Positions 1 to 8,419 of a stretch of DNA of 49,545 nucleotides are shown here, piece after piece; the first letter of the stretch is position 1, and each line of letters starts with the position of its first letter. The DNA is taken from contig CAMYJA010000012.1 of the NCBI GenBank assembly GCA_947258705.1, positions 1-49,545 of the forward strand. Direction: 5' to 3'. The position numbers and the translations under genes were made by a program. Origin of the DNA: an uncultured Hyphomicrobiaceae bacterium (lineage in GTDB: Bacteria; Pseudomonadota; Alphaproteobacteria; Rhizobiales; CAMYJA01). A model generated the notes under the pieces. The model worked only from the letters and a program-made list of their open reading frames with translations. It was not told the origin of the DNA and did no database searches.

Positions 1-236
1 ATGCTTGACCATGAAAAATATTTTCACCAAAACTTAATCGGAGATCATAGAACAATATAAAATGCAGGGATCTATTTCGGCTGAACAATTGCATTACAAT
101 TTGTCCAATAAGATTCATAGAAACTTCACCATGAACTCTTGTTGAGTCCTGAAAACGATCGAATGGGATTGACATTCATTGCCGCTGGAGAGATTTTTTT
201 TATTTCTCTCTCTATCAAGCGAAACGATATCGAACT
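1..236. other. Left-edge stretch with no supported gene
   Basis: This AT-rich stretch lies downstream of the stop codon of the minus-strand receiver-kinase gene. Short open frames exist but none has a ribosome binding site or recognisable protein features. No clear terminator hairpin was seen. Confidence 0.5.
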
Positions 237-1427
237 TCAGGAGCCAACCGCGGCAATTTCATGCATCTGCCCGGTGACTGTCACCCGATGGGCGGGAAAT
301 ACCAGCGAGACGGTTGAGCCCGCTTCCGGCGCGGAATGAACGGAAAGATAGCCGCAATGGGCTGTGCAAATCATGTTGCTGATGGCGAGGCCAAGTCCCA
401 GGCCATTTGCCGAACGGCTCGATGACATATCGTTCTGGGAAAAGATCTCGAGCGATTTTTTTATCTGGTTTTGCGACATGCCCGGCCCCTGATCCTTGAC
501 GCTGAAGAACAGGTCGCCCTGTTCGGTGAGGCCCGCAGTGACAGTGATCGGGCTCGCTGGCGGCGAGAACCTTACAGCATTGTCGAGAATATGCATGGCG
601 GCCCTTTGAAACATGTCCCGGTCGCAAAGGATCTCGGCATCATCGGGCAGTGAGGGATCGATTGCGATGGTGATATCGCGATCCGGCGCCTGGTTTTCCT
701 TAAACGACTGAACGGTCTTCGCGACAAGATCCGAGGCATGATAATCATCCTCGCATAAATTGTCGGTGCCGTTGAAATTGGAAGAAACAAGCAAAATGTC
801 GCCAAGGATCTTGTTCAACCGGGCAGCCGCACCGGTTATTTCGTCAAGATTGTCTGACAGCTCGGCACTTTGAGACACTGAGGTGACTTGCTTTTTGATC
901 AGTTTTGAAAAACCGCTGATCGCATGAATGGGCGTGCGGAATTCATGCGAAATAATCGATAGAAGGTTTCCCTTCATCCGACTTGCTTCCTCGGCCTCTT
1001 GCTTGGATATCCGTAATTCCTTCGCCAATTGACTTGCGCGGATGGCAAAGCGGACATGATGAACCATGACATTCCATTTGATAGGCTTGACCTCAAAGGA
1101 CGTGGCGCCAAGATCATAGGATTTTTCAACGGCTACGGGATCGGCCCGCGTGGTAACAACGATTACCGGCAGGTGCCTGTGACGTGGATGGGCGTTCAAC
1201 TCCTCCAAAACCTTGAAACCGTTCATTACCGGCATTTCAAGGTCGAGAATGACCAGATCATAGTCCTGCTTGTCGATCAGGGACAGGGCCTCGCCACCGT
1301 CCGCCGCTTCATCGACATCAAAGGCTTCCGCCCGCAAAGCCATGGAGGCCACGGCATTCTGTATTGGATCGTCATCAACAAGCAGAATGCGAGGTAGCCG
1401 GTGGCTCTCGGTTTTTGCTTTCTCCAT
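237..1427 (-). CDS. Response-regulator/histidine-kinase fusion (REC-HisKA-HATPase)
   Basis: This is a soluble two-component protein of about 396 residues with the receiver at the N-terminus, ahead of the kinase. The receiver (about 12-125) has the acidic cluster LVDDD, a phosphoacceptor Asp near 62 in VILDLEMP and a conserved Lys near 114. HisKA follows with SIISHEFRTP (His near 161). The ATPase domain has an N box (DNAVRF), a G1 box (DQGPG) and a G2 box (NGLGLGL). No membrane segment or sensor domain is visible, so input is likely phosphate arriving on the receiver. The ATG at 1427 is chosen because AGGCAGG lies just upstream; a TTG at 1451 behind AAGGTAGGA is an alternative. It is divergent from the hybrid kinase at 1601 across about 170 bases, which suggests shared control and perhaps a shared phosphorelay (inference). 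Confidence 0.88.
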   Translation of the reverse strand: MEKAKTESHRLPRILLVDDDPIQNAVASMALRAEAFDVDEAADGGEALSLIDKQDYDLVILDLEMPVMNGFKVLEELNAHPRHRHLPVIVVTTRADPVAVEKSYDLGATSFEVKPIKWNVMVHHVRFAIRASQLAKELRISKQEAEEASRMKGNLLSIISHEFRTPIHAISGFSKLIKKQVTSVSQSAELSDNLDEITGAAARLNKILGDILLVSSNFNGTDNLCEDDYHASDLVAKTVQSFKENQAPDRDITIAIDPSLPDDAEILCDRDMFQRAAMHILDNAVRFSPPASPITVTAGLTEQGDLFFSVKDQGPGMSQNQIKKSLEIFSQNDMSSSRSANGLGLGLAISNMICTAHCGYLSVHSAPEAGSTVSLVFPAHRVTVTGQMHEIAAVGS

Positions 1428-1600
1428 TAAGCCTGCCTGCACTTTAATCAATTGGTAATCCTACCTTTATGAATGTACAGGCGGGCCGATAAAAATTCGT
1501 GAACAAGTATAGTTAATCAAATTAGATCTATCTCGTAGCTGAGTTTTTTAATCATTCTCTGAGAAACACAATGTGATCAATTGGGTTATTGGAGATGTGA

Positions 1601-4381
1601 ATGTTCCGGAGCATAGGCGCGCAAGGGGCAGGCGTGAAAAAACCGATCAGGCAAAGCTTGATCACAATGGTGCTCATTGCGATTGGCGCAACGAGCGCCT
1701 TGACGATGGCCGCCAACTCGTGGTTCGAGATCAGCCGCTTCAACGAAGGACGTGAAAAAGACGCCTATGCCGCGGCTCATATATTTTCCGCGGCCGTCTC
1801 CGATCCGCTTTTTGAGCGCGACCGCTTGGGTGTGTACAAATCATTGCGGGCCATAGCGAAAATACCTTCCTTTCAAATGGTTCTGGTGAAAGACGAGCAG
1901 GGGCGTAATATTGCGGAACTCGGAAGCGCTATCCAGATCAAGACGCGAGAGGATAAATCGGCTCTTTTCAGGCGCAATTTGAGCGTGTCGGTGCCCGTCG
2001 TCAAAAACGGAGGCAAAATCGGCAAGCTGACCGTGATTGTCGACACGAGCGACCTGATGGGGCGGCTTCTGGAACAGCTCATGGTCGGACTTCTCATAAC
2101 GGTCGTGGCGGCCATGGCGGGAATTATCATCGCGCTGAGACTGCAGGAGAAAATCACCTCGCCATTGAGCGAGCTGACACGGAAGATGCTCGAGATCCGC
2201 GAAACGCAGAATTTCCGGCATGTGGTGGCGCGCCGGTCGGACGACGAAACCGGTCAGCTCGTCGATAGTTTCAACGACATGATGGCGCAGATAAGCAAGC
2301 GCGACGCAAAACTCGAAAAGCACAGGGAGAACCTCGAAGACGAAGTCGAACGGCGGACAGTCGAGTTGAAAGAAGCGAAAACGGTCGCGGAAAACGCCAA
2401 TGCCGCGAAGTCGAGTTTTCTGGCGACAATGAGCCATGAGATCCGAACGCCGATGAACGGCATACTGGTTATGGCGGAACTTCTGGCGCGGACAAAAATG
2501 CAGCCCCAGCACAGGCGCTATGCCGATGTCATAGTCCGGTCAGGCGAGAGCCTGATGGCGATCATCAATGATATTCTCGATTTTTCAAAAATTGAATCGG
2601 GCAAGCTCGAACTTGAAAATATTCCTCTCGACCTGCCTCAGACCATCAACCAGGTGCTCAATCTTTTCTGGGAGCGCGCGCAATCATCGGGGCTCGATAT
2701 TGGTGCTCACATCGCGCCAGATATCCCGGACAGCATCGAAGGCGATCCGGTACGCATCAATCAGATCGTCTCGAATCTAATGAACAATGCCCTTAAATTC
2801 ACCGAACAGGGTTCCGTTTTCGTGACCGTCCGGCGGAAATCAAAACTTTCCTCATCGGGACGATGCGTACTTGAATTCAGCGTCAGCGATACCGGGATCG
2901 GCATTGCAGAAGACAAGCTGGACGATATCTTCAAATCCTTTTCACAGGCGGATCAATCGACGACACGACAGTTTGGCGGGACCGGTCTCGGCCTGGCGAT
3001 ATGCAAAAAGCTGATCGAAGCCATGAAGGGAAAAATATCCGTCGAGAGCAGATTGGGCAAAGGCTCGACGTTCAAATTCACAATGCCGACGAAATTTCTG
3101 TCAGAGACGGCATCGCCAACCAGGGAGGAAAAACTGCCGGGCGATACCGGCATGAGCGCGCTGGTTGTGCATTCCCTGCCCGCGACCTCGAAGGCGATCA
3201 GCACCTATCTTCGGGATAATAATATCGATGCCGACGTCATCTCCCCTGAGGACTTTGGGAAGGAACATCTGAGCGGCGCGAACATGATGTTCGCGGAGGC
3301 GGAAACCTTTCAAAAAATTGCTCAGGAAAACTTAAGAGAAAAACTCAACGAAGAACCGGTCTTTGTCGTGGTGTCTTCACCTGGAAATCTGGATGACGCA
3401 TCTGTGTTCGAGCTTGGATTAGCACAGGATCTGCTCATGTGTCCGATCGACAGAACAGATATGCAGTCGCTTATCGGCCGGCTGAAACGAGGTGAGCCGC
3501 TCGGGGCCGCGTCATTCGAGACGCAATGCGGACCTGATCGCAATCTTCCGCAATTCAGGGATATGCGTGTCCTCGTGGCCGATGACAGCGAAATCAATCT
3601 GGAGGTCGCCCGCGAGGCGCTGGCTCAACTCAATATCGAGCCCGATTTCGCCCGTGACGGCATCGAGGCGGTCGCGGCGGCGGTTAATAAAAAATACGAC
3701 GCAATATTAATGGATTGTTCCATGCCGGAGTTAAACGGCTTCGATGCGACAAGAGCAATTCGCAAGGAAGAGCGCGCGCACGGGCAGGCCAGGGTTCCGA
3801 TCGTGGCGCTGACGGCCCATGTGGCCGGCGGCGTTGCCGACGAATGGAAACATGCCGGCATGGACCGTCACCTCACCAAACCGTTCAATATTTCCGATTT
3901 GTCCGCCTGTATCGAAGAGCTCTGCCCCGACAAGCTGAGCACGGCAAACTTAGCCCGACTTCACGCGGACAAGGAGCAGCAGAATACAAAAGCCGAGGTT
4001 TCGGATATTTCTCCGGCCGGGAAACCGGCAGGCGCCGTGCTCGATACATCGCAACTCACCTCCTCTCTTGGGCTTGAAAGTTCCGCGGGACAGGAAATGA
4101 TTGCGCGAATACTTGCCATGTTTGTCGAGCATGCTCCGAATGCAATGGCAAAGCTGGTCAACGATGATGAGATGGACGGAGAAAGTATCGCAAGCGCCGC
4201 TCATGCCCTGAAATCGATGTGCGGCAATATCGGGGCGGAACGGCTCCATCACACTTGCGGCATTCTCGAGAACACCATGCGCGAGAACAGCGATAGCGAT
4301 CCAGGAGAATTAATCGCCAAGGTCCAGGAGGAACTGGACCTTGTGATGCGGCATATAGAACAAATGCAAATGGCCGCCTGA
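1601..4381 (+). CDS. Membrane hybrid histidine kinase with HAMP, receivers and HPt
   Basis: This 926-residue protein holds a whole phosphorelay. Two membrane segments (about 18-40 and 158-180) enclose a periplasmic region of about 115 residues that looks CHASE8-like. HAMP (181-234) and a coiled coil follow, then HisKA with [10 protein letters not shown] (His279) and an ATPase domain ending near 497 with GGTGLGLAI. Residues about 515-640 have the size and spacing of a receiver but no phosphoacceptor Asp. A complete receiver follows (about 655-775, VADDSEIN, Asp705 in LMDCSMP), then a C-terminal HPt domain with [10 protein letters not shown] (His868). The predicted flow is His279 to Asp705 to His868 and on to an outside regulator. 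A GTG at 1634 preceded by AGGGG is an alternative start. The ligand and output regulator are not evident from the sequence. Confidence 0.93.
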   Translation: MFRSIGAQGAGVKKPIRQSLITMVLIAIGATSALTMAANSWFEISRFNEGREKDAYAAAHIFSAAVSDPLFERDRLGVYKSLRAIAKIPSFQMVLVKDEQGRNIAELGSAIQIKTREDKSALFRRNLSVSVPVVKNGGKIGKLTVIVDTSDLMGRLLEQLMVGLLITVVAAMAGIIIALRLQEKITSPLSELTRKMLEIRETQNFRHVVARRSDDETGQLVDSFNDMMAQISKRDAKLEKHRENLEDEVERRTVELKEAKTVAENANAAKSSFLATMSHEIRTPMNGILVMAELLARTKMQPQHRRYADVIVRSGESLMAIINDILDFSKIESGKLELENIPLDLPQTINQVLNLFWERAQSSGLDIGAHIAPDIPDSIEGDPVRINQIVSNLMNNALKFTEQGSVFVTVRRKSKLSSSGRCVLEFSVSDTGIGIAEDKLDDIFKSFSQADQSTTRQFGGTGLGLAICKKLIEAMKGKISVESRLGKGSTFKFTMPTKFLSETASPTREEKLPGDTGMSALVVHSLPATSKAISTYLRDNNIDADVISPEDFGKEHLSGANMMFAEAETFQKIAQENLREKLNEEPVFVVVSSPGNLDDASVFELGLAQDLLMCPIDRTDMQSLIGRLKRGEPLGAASFETQCGPDRNLPQFRDMRVLVADDSEINLEVAREALAQLNIEPDFARDGIEAVAAAVNKKYDAILMDCSMPELNGFDATRAIRKEERAHGQARVPIVALTAHVAGGVADEWKHAGMDRHLTKPFNISDLSACIEELCPDKLSTANLARLHADKEQQNTKAEVSDISPAGKPAGAVLDTSQLTSSLGLESSAGQEMIARILAMFVEHAPNAMAKLVNDDEMDGESIASAAHALKSMCGNIGAERLHHTCGILENTMRENSDSDPGELIAKVQEELDLVMRHIEQMQMAA

Positions 4382-4409
4382 AACCGGAAGAGAGGTTTTT
4401 TCCATCCGG

Positions 4410-4424
4410 TTAACTGAAGATTAT
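4410..4424. promoter_or_regulatory. CtrA-like box (one mismatch) before the pseudokinase gene
   Basis: TTAA, seven bases, then TTAT, against the CtrA consensus TTAA-N7-TTAA. It sits 56 bases before the chosen start of the pseudokinase gene and 29 bases after the hybrid-kinase stop. One mismatch in eight positions can occur by chance in an AT-rich gap, so the call is tentative. Confidence 0.3.
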
Positions 4425-4479
4425 TGCCTGATCGTTAATCTGACCACTCATGGAGTTTTTGTAACGATTGTTGGCCGCC

Positions 4480-5310
4480 ATGCTGAAATATTCTGAAGAA
4501 AACAAGAAGCGCTCTCTTATTGAAGAGTACTCAAATATGGTGGTGAAGTCCCAGCTCAGGAGCCGGGCGGATATAGCGGTGAACGAAAGGGATATCAGCT
4601 CCGAAAACTTCATCAGTCTAAAATCCTATCTCGTCTCCGGTTTGATAAACAGGCTGCTGCCCGACTTGACTAAAACAGTCGAATGGGCAGAGCGTTTTCA
4701 GGCCGACAACGAAAAAATTCTCAGGCTGAATGCCGAGCAGAACGATTCGGAAACGATTGTGGAGACGATGCAGTCGATGCTGTCATTTTTGCAGGAGCTC
4801 AAGGATGCCGCGCATTTGGAGGCCGGCAATTTATCCATCGCATATGAGGCAATCAATCTTAACGATATTATCCGTTCAGCGTGTCTGGAAGCCGAAGTCC
4901 TAGCGCAGAAGAATGGCGCGCGGGTCGTATTCGACCCAGGATTTGAGAATTTATATCTGCTTGGAGACCGCGGCAGACTCCATCAGATGTTTTCGAATAT
5001 TTTCTGCTTTACCGCGGATGGATTGCAACCGGATGACGAAATTACCGTTACGACGGAAAAGCTGTCTGAACTGTATCTGGCGGTCGTCGTCAAAGGCCCG
5101 GTGAGAGACCTGACAGAGGGTGAAATCACAAGATTGCTGACCTCCAATAAACTCGTCGAAAGTACGATTGCGATCAGTTCTAAGAATATTCCTTCAAGGA
5201 TGCCGGTCGCCAAAGCCATTGCCGAGCTTCATAGCGGCGAACTCTCCATACCCAATGGCGCGGAAGATGGCGTTTTCGCCAGGATCACGCTACCCAATCA
5301 CGTTATATGA
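4480..5310 (+). CDS. Degenerate histidine-kinase-like protein (probable pseudokinase)
   Basis: This soluble protein of about 276 residues follows the order of a histidine kinase without its catalytic residues. Residues about 43-63 and the following helices resemble a DHp dimerisation hairpin, but no His-Glu/Asp pair stands where phosphorylation would occur. The helix segment DRGRLHQMFSNIFCF (about 163-177) aligns with an N box but lacks the Asn-Ala core. No DxGxG or GxGxG motif is present. The C-terminal part (MPVAKAIAELHSGELSI and on) matches the last helix and strands of the ATPase fold. It is probably a non-catalytic scaffold or phosphotransfer-like domain, by analogy with ChpT, which also uses a degenerate ATPase fold. 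It lies 98 bases after the hybrid kinase on the same strand and could be its partner. The start is uncertain: TTG at 4468 and 4471 lie 12 and 15 bases from a GGAG. Confidence 0.72.
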   Translation: MLKYSEENKKRSLIEEYSNMVVKSQLRSRADIAVNERDISSENFISLKSYLVSGLINRLLPDLTKTVEWAERFQADNEKILRLNAEQNDSETIVETMQSMLSFLQELKDAAHLEAGNLSIAYEAINLNDIIRSACLEAEVLAQKNGARVVFDPGFENLYLLGDRGRLHQMFSNIFCFTADGLQPDDEITVTTEKLSELYLAVVVKGPVRDLTEGEITRLLTSNKLVESTIAISSKNIPSRMPVAKAIAELHSGELSIPNGAEDGVFARITLPNHVI

Positions 5311-5375
5311 AACGAGGGCCATTTTCCCGGGGGTAGAGGCGAACGGCGTCTGGCGGCTGCCAAATCCGGTCAACT

Positions 5376-5440
5376 CCATTCCATGCCATTTCATCCCATT
5401 CCATTCCATCCCTTTACATTCCAACCTATTCCATCCTTTT
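5376..5440. repeat. Pentanucleotide (CCATT)n low-complexity tract
   Basis: Thirteen consecutive 5-base units in strict register, mostly CCATT, CCATC or one-base variants. The plus strand has almost no G. It lies in the 384-base gap between the pseudokinase and the TadG-like gene, which otherwise holds nothing I can name. Confidence 0.85.
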
Positions 5441-5694
5441 CGATACTATCCCCATACTCAACGGGCATTTGCGTTCTCACGTCACCGCGCCACCGCTTTA
5501 AACGCGCTGAAGCATGAGGGAGGAAATGTGGCAATGCCGCGGATCGTCTTGTAACGGAGGAAAAAGGGGAGAAATACTGCGCCAGGATAGATAATAGATA
5601 CAATTTTATCGGTTTGTTTCGTCAAGTTCTAACTAGTTATGTGTAGGGTGGGATCGTTAAGTTCAGCAGTCCGGAATAGTGGGAATTTGTTGTT

Positions 5695-6870
5695 ATGTTC
5701 GTATCTTGGTTAGGAAAACTGTTAAGCGACACCAGAGGAGCGACTGCCGTTGCCTTCGGCATCACTGTTCCTGCACTGGTCGTGGTCTCCGGTTTCTCAC
5801 TCGAATATGCCGGTGCGGTTGTACAGAGATCCCACCTTCAAAACGTTGCCGACATCTCGGCCGTGGCGGGGGCCAAGCAGATGAGCCTGTCGACCCCGGA
5901 GAACGATGCATCCGTAATGGCCGTGGTGAAGGCGATCGTAGACGAGGCCATCAGCGATAAAAGCGGAAGCAAGGGGCAGGCTGTGACCAGGTCGGTCGTT
6001 GTGGACCGCGACAACAACAAGGTTCTCGTCTCGCTGACACAACCCAATGTTAATGAATTTCTCGTTGCCGGCCTGAATATAAGCGAGGTTTCTGTCACGG
6101 CCGAGGCATCGGTTGTCGGCACGCTCCGGACATGCGTTCTCGCTCTCGATGAAAGCGCAGAAAATACCATTGGGCTCGATTCCAATGCGCGCGGTCTGAT
6201 ATGTTCGGCAGGTGGAAATTATGGCGGAGCAACCAATTTCGAACCGGAAGTCCTGACGGATTGTCCTCCGATTGACGATCCACTCAGCAACCGGTCCGAA
6301 CCCTCTGTCGGGGGCTGTACGTATACCGATCTTGAGGTCATTGACGAAACCCGGACCCTGTTGCCGGGAACGTATTGCGGCGGTCTTAGAATTGACGGCA
6401 ATGCTGTTGTGACGCTTGAGCCCGGTGTTTACATTATTAAAGACGGTCCGTTTATCGTCGATTCCAATTCGATCGTAAACGGGACGTATGTCAGCTTATT
6501 TTTTACCGGCGACACTTCGACTTTCACTTTCAACAGCAATGCCAATGTCAGCCTTTCAGCGCCGAGGGACGGAGCCATGGCGGGTATACTGATGTTTGAA
6601 AGCCGGTCCGCCCCCCTGAACAGGACGTTCAATATTTTCAGCAATTACACGCGAAACCTTCTCGGAACCATATATCTTTCGCGCGGACATCTGAACGTGG
6701 ATGCTGACAATCCTGTTGCCGACCAGTCGGCCTATACGGCAGTCGTCGTCCGCCGGCTTCTTCTCAATTCCGGACCGAACCTTGTTTTGAACACCAATTA
6801 CGGCGCCACCGATATTCCGGTGCCGGAGAATATCAAGGGTCTGTCCAGCAATGTCGCGCTGTCGAAATAA
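5695..6870 (+). CDS. TadG-like Flp pilus-associated protein with beta-rich C-terminal domain
   Basis: The first 60 residues match the N-terminal domain of TadG/TadE-type pseudopilin-like proteins: a short basic segment, RGATAVAFGITVPALVV around residue 18 and one membrane helix to about residue 42, then a region starting RSHLQNVADISAVAG. Residues about 130-391 form a Cys-containing, beta-rich domain with repeated short strands (for example SNARGLICSAGG, TYCGGLRIDGNAVVTL), common downstream of this N-terminus in alphaproteobacterial proteins. TadG-family proteins take part in tight-adherence pilus assembly at the membrane. No other tad/cpa gene lies within this window, so it is an orphan here and the pilus role is inference. 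The ribosome binding site is weak. A strong terminator follows 60 bases after the stop. Confidence 0.82.
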   Translation: MFVSWLGKLLSDTRGATAVAFGITVPALVVVSGFSLEYAGAVVQRSHLQNVADISAVAGAKQMSLSTPENDASVMAVVKAIVDEAISDKSGSKGQAVTRSVVVDRDNNKVLVSLTQPNVNEFLVAGLNISEVSVTAEASVVGTLRTCVLALDESAENTIGLDSNARGLICSAGGNYGGATNFEPEVLTDCPPIDDPLSNRSEPSVGGCTYTDLEVIDETRTLLPGTYCGGLRIDGNAVVTLEPGVYIIKDGPFIVDSNSIVNGTYVSLFFTGDTSTFTFNSNANVSLSAPRDGAMAGILMFESRSAPLNRTFNIFSNYTRNLLGTIYLSRGHLNVDADNPVADQSAYTAVVVRRLLLNSGPNLVLNTNYGATDIPVPENIKGLSSNVALSK

Positions 6871-6930
6871 CCGGGACCGATTGCAAGCCGCCCTTAATTG
6901 AGGAGCTTATCCGGTGCCGGTCACAAAAAG

Positions 6931-6963
6931 CCTTCCTGGCAATATCCGCCAGGAAGGTTTTTT
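6931..6963. terminator. Bidirectional Rho-independent terminator
   Basis: A perfect 10-bp stem (CCTTCCTGGC with GCCAGGAAGG) encloses a 7-base loop. It is followed by six T on the plus strand and preceded by a run of A (ACAAAAAG), which reads as a T tract on the minus strand. It can end transcription of the TadG-like gene and of a minus-strand transcript from the 7.0-7.1 kb side. Confidence 0.93.
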
Positions 6964-6965
6964 AT

Positions 6966-7085
6966 TCATGAGCCGAGATATTTCAGCAGTGCAATTAAGA
7001 AAGAAGCGCCCAGTGAAATAATCACGGCGCCATCGCCGAGCCCCGCGCAGGCGATCAGGTTGGGCAGGGCCGTCCAGACAGCCAT
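6966..7085 (-). CDS. Possible 39-residue hydrophobic small protein
   Basis: An open frame starting MAVWTALPNLIAC has one strongly hydrophobic stretch of about 20 residues and ends in KYLGS. Its stop codon lies three bases from the bidirectional terminator, so a minus-strand transcript ending there would carry it. The frame can extend upstream to a GTG at 7136. No good ribosome binding site precedes either start (CGAGG abuts the ATG), which keeps confidence low. I do not recognise the family. Confidence 0.28.
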   Translation of the reverse strand: MAVWTALPNLIACAGLGDGAVIISLGASFLIALLKYLGS

Positions 7086-7325
7086 CCTCGAAACATCAGT
7101 CTTCGTCGCTCCTGGCGACTTTAGCAAACGGATCACGATACATTATTCGGCGGTTGAGCGAATGAGCCGATTAAAGCCTCGAATAAGGTGTGTGAGAGGC
7201 GCGGAAAACGGCCGGAATTTGTCGTCTTGCAATGGGGGGTGGGCCTGACTCACGCAATATTCCCGCAAAGGGCCGTTTGAGGAAAGGGAGGATGTGAAAA
7301 AACTAGCCCAAGTCTTTGAAAAGAT

Positions 7326-7402
7326 TGGTAGCGGAGGAGGGACTCGAACCCCCGACACGCGGATTATGATTCCGCTGCTCTAACCACCTGAGCTACTCCG
7401 CC
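7326..7402 (-). tRNA. tRNA-Met(CAT), elongator type
   Basis: The minus strand folds as a complete cloverleaf with an encoded CCA end. The acceptor begins GGCGGAG, the D arm is GCTC/GAGC, the anticodon stem is GCGGA/TCCGC with loop ATCATAA (anticodon CAT), and the T loop is TTCGAGT. The first pair is G-U. It lacks the initiator features (CGCGGGG start and three G-C pairs in the anticodon stem), so it is elongator Met. A tRNA-Ile carrying lysidine also has CAT, but the sequence reads more like elongator Met. Confidence 0.93.
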
Positions 7403-7544
7403 ATTTGATGAAGAGGGCGATATAAGCCACGGGCGCGCGCATTTTGTCAAGACGCGTGCCATGTCGCAGATATTGCATGAAATGCCGCCGCCGAAGCCCG
7501 GCAATACCGACCGGTCTTAGTTAATCGGGCGTGGCGCTCCCGAC

Positions 7545-8327
7545 CTATTCCGCCGCGATCAACCTCTTCGCTTCATCGCTGCAGGTTTCGCCGTCAGAAC
7601 TCCCGGAGCCGGTTGCGCGCTTTTCGAAGCGCAGCATGGTGAACAGGCCCGCCGGGCGCAGGGCCTTGCGTTCCTTGAGCTCGAGCTCGTCGGATATCAT
7701 GACACGCTCGACGTCGAATACAGGGTGCCAGCCAAGCTGTTCGGCGAAGGGGGCCATGCAGCGCTCCGCCCATGCGCGCGGACCCTCTTCCTGGCTGAAA
7801 TGGTTGACCAGAAGAACCTGGCCGCCCGGTGCACAGACACGGACCAGTTCGCGCATGACCTTTTCGGGGTCCGGCACCACGGTCATGACATACATGGCGA
7901 CCACGGTATCGAACGAGCCGTCTTCGAAATCAAGCTCGCCGGCATCCATGACATGGAGCGCGTCGATATTCGTCAGGCCCTCTTCCGAGACGCGTTTTTG
8001 CGCGATATCAAGCATTTCGGGCGACAGGTCGATGCCCGTGACCCGCAAATGCGCCTTGTAGTCGGGCAGCGACAGTCCGGTACCGACGCCGACCTCAAGC
8101 ACATGGCCATGAGACTGATTGATGATTTCAACAGAATGATGCCGGCCCTCGGATGCGACGCGGCCAAAGGTGCGGTCATAAACCGGCGCCCAGCGGCGAT
8201 AGGCCGAAAGGACGGCGTTTTCATCCATGCGGCCGATACGGGCGCGGCGCACCTGGCGGGATTTTACAAGAATTTTTCTGATTGGTGCGGGTATACGTGC
8301 AGCCCTGCTTCTTGCCAGTCCAGACAT
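7545..8327 (-). CDS. pmtA: SAM-dependent methyltransferase, probably phosphatidylethanolamine N-methyltransferase (PmtA type)
   Basis: This 260-residue class I methyltransferase has SAM motif I (HVLEVGVGTGLSLP) and an acidic residue ending the next strand (VTGIDLSPEML). The segment AYRRWAPVYDRTFG before the fold and the EVGVGTGLSLP form are typical of the Rhodobacter-type soluble PmtA group, which methylates phosphatidylethanolamine toward phosphatidylcholine. UbiE-like enzymes are relatives and cannot be excluded without alignment. The ATG at 8327 is chosen because AAGGAG lies 11 bases upstream; a GTG at 8339 overlaps that site. It is on the same strand as mnmA, 92 bases downstream, and may be cotranscribed. 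The C-terminal tail is poorly conserved. Confidence 0.75.
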   Translation of the reverse strand: MSGLARSRAARIPAPIRKILVKSRQVRRARIGRMDENAVLSAYRRWAPVYDRTFGRVASEGRHHSVEIINQSHGHVLEVGVGTGLSLPDYKAHLRVTGIDLSPEMLDIAQKRVSEEGLTNIDALHVMDAGELDFEDGSFDTVVAMYVMTVVPDPEKVMRELVRVCAPGGQVLLVNHFSQEEGPRAWAERCMAPFAEQLGWHPVFDVERVMISDELELKERKALRPAGLFTMLRFEKRATGSGSSDGETCSDEAKRLIAAE

Positions 8328-8419
8328 GATGGAGAACACTCCTTATCAAAATCGACACATTATCGACATCAACGAATTAATCAGTTTTCACATTTCTGCC
8401 CCGCCGCTGAGAAGATTTC

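Noticed and set aside
6898-7248. 116-codon plus-strand ORF
   Set aside because: It reads straight through the strong bidirectional terminator and has no family-like features.
7326-7402. Initiator tRNA or tRNA-Ile with lysidine
   Set aside because: The acceptor start and anticodon stem lack initiator features, and the body matches elongator Met of alphaproteobacteria more closely than tRNA-Ile2.
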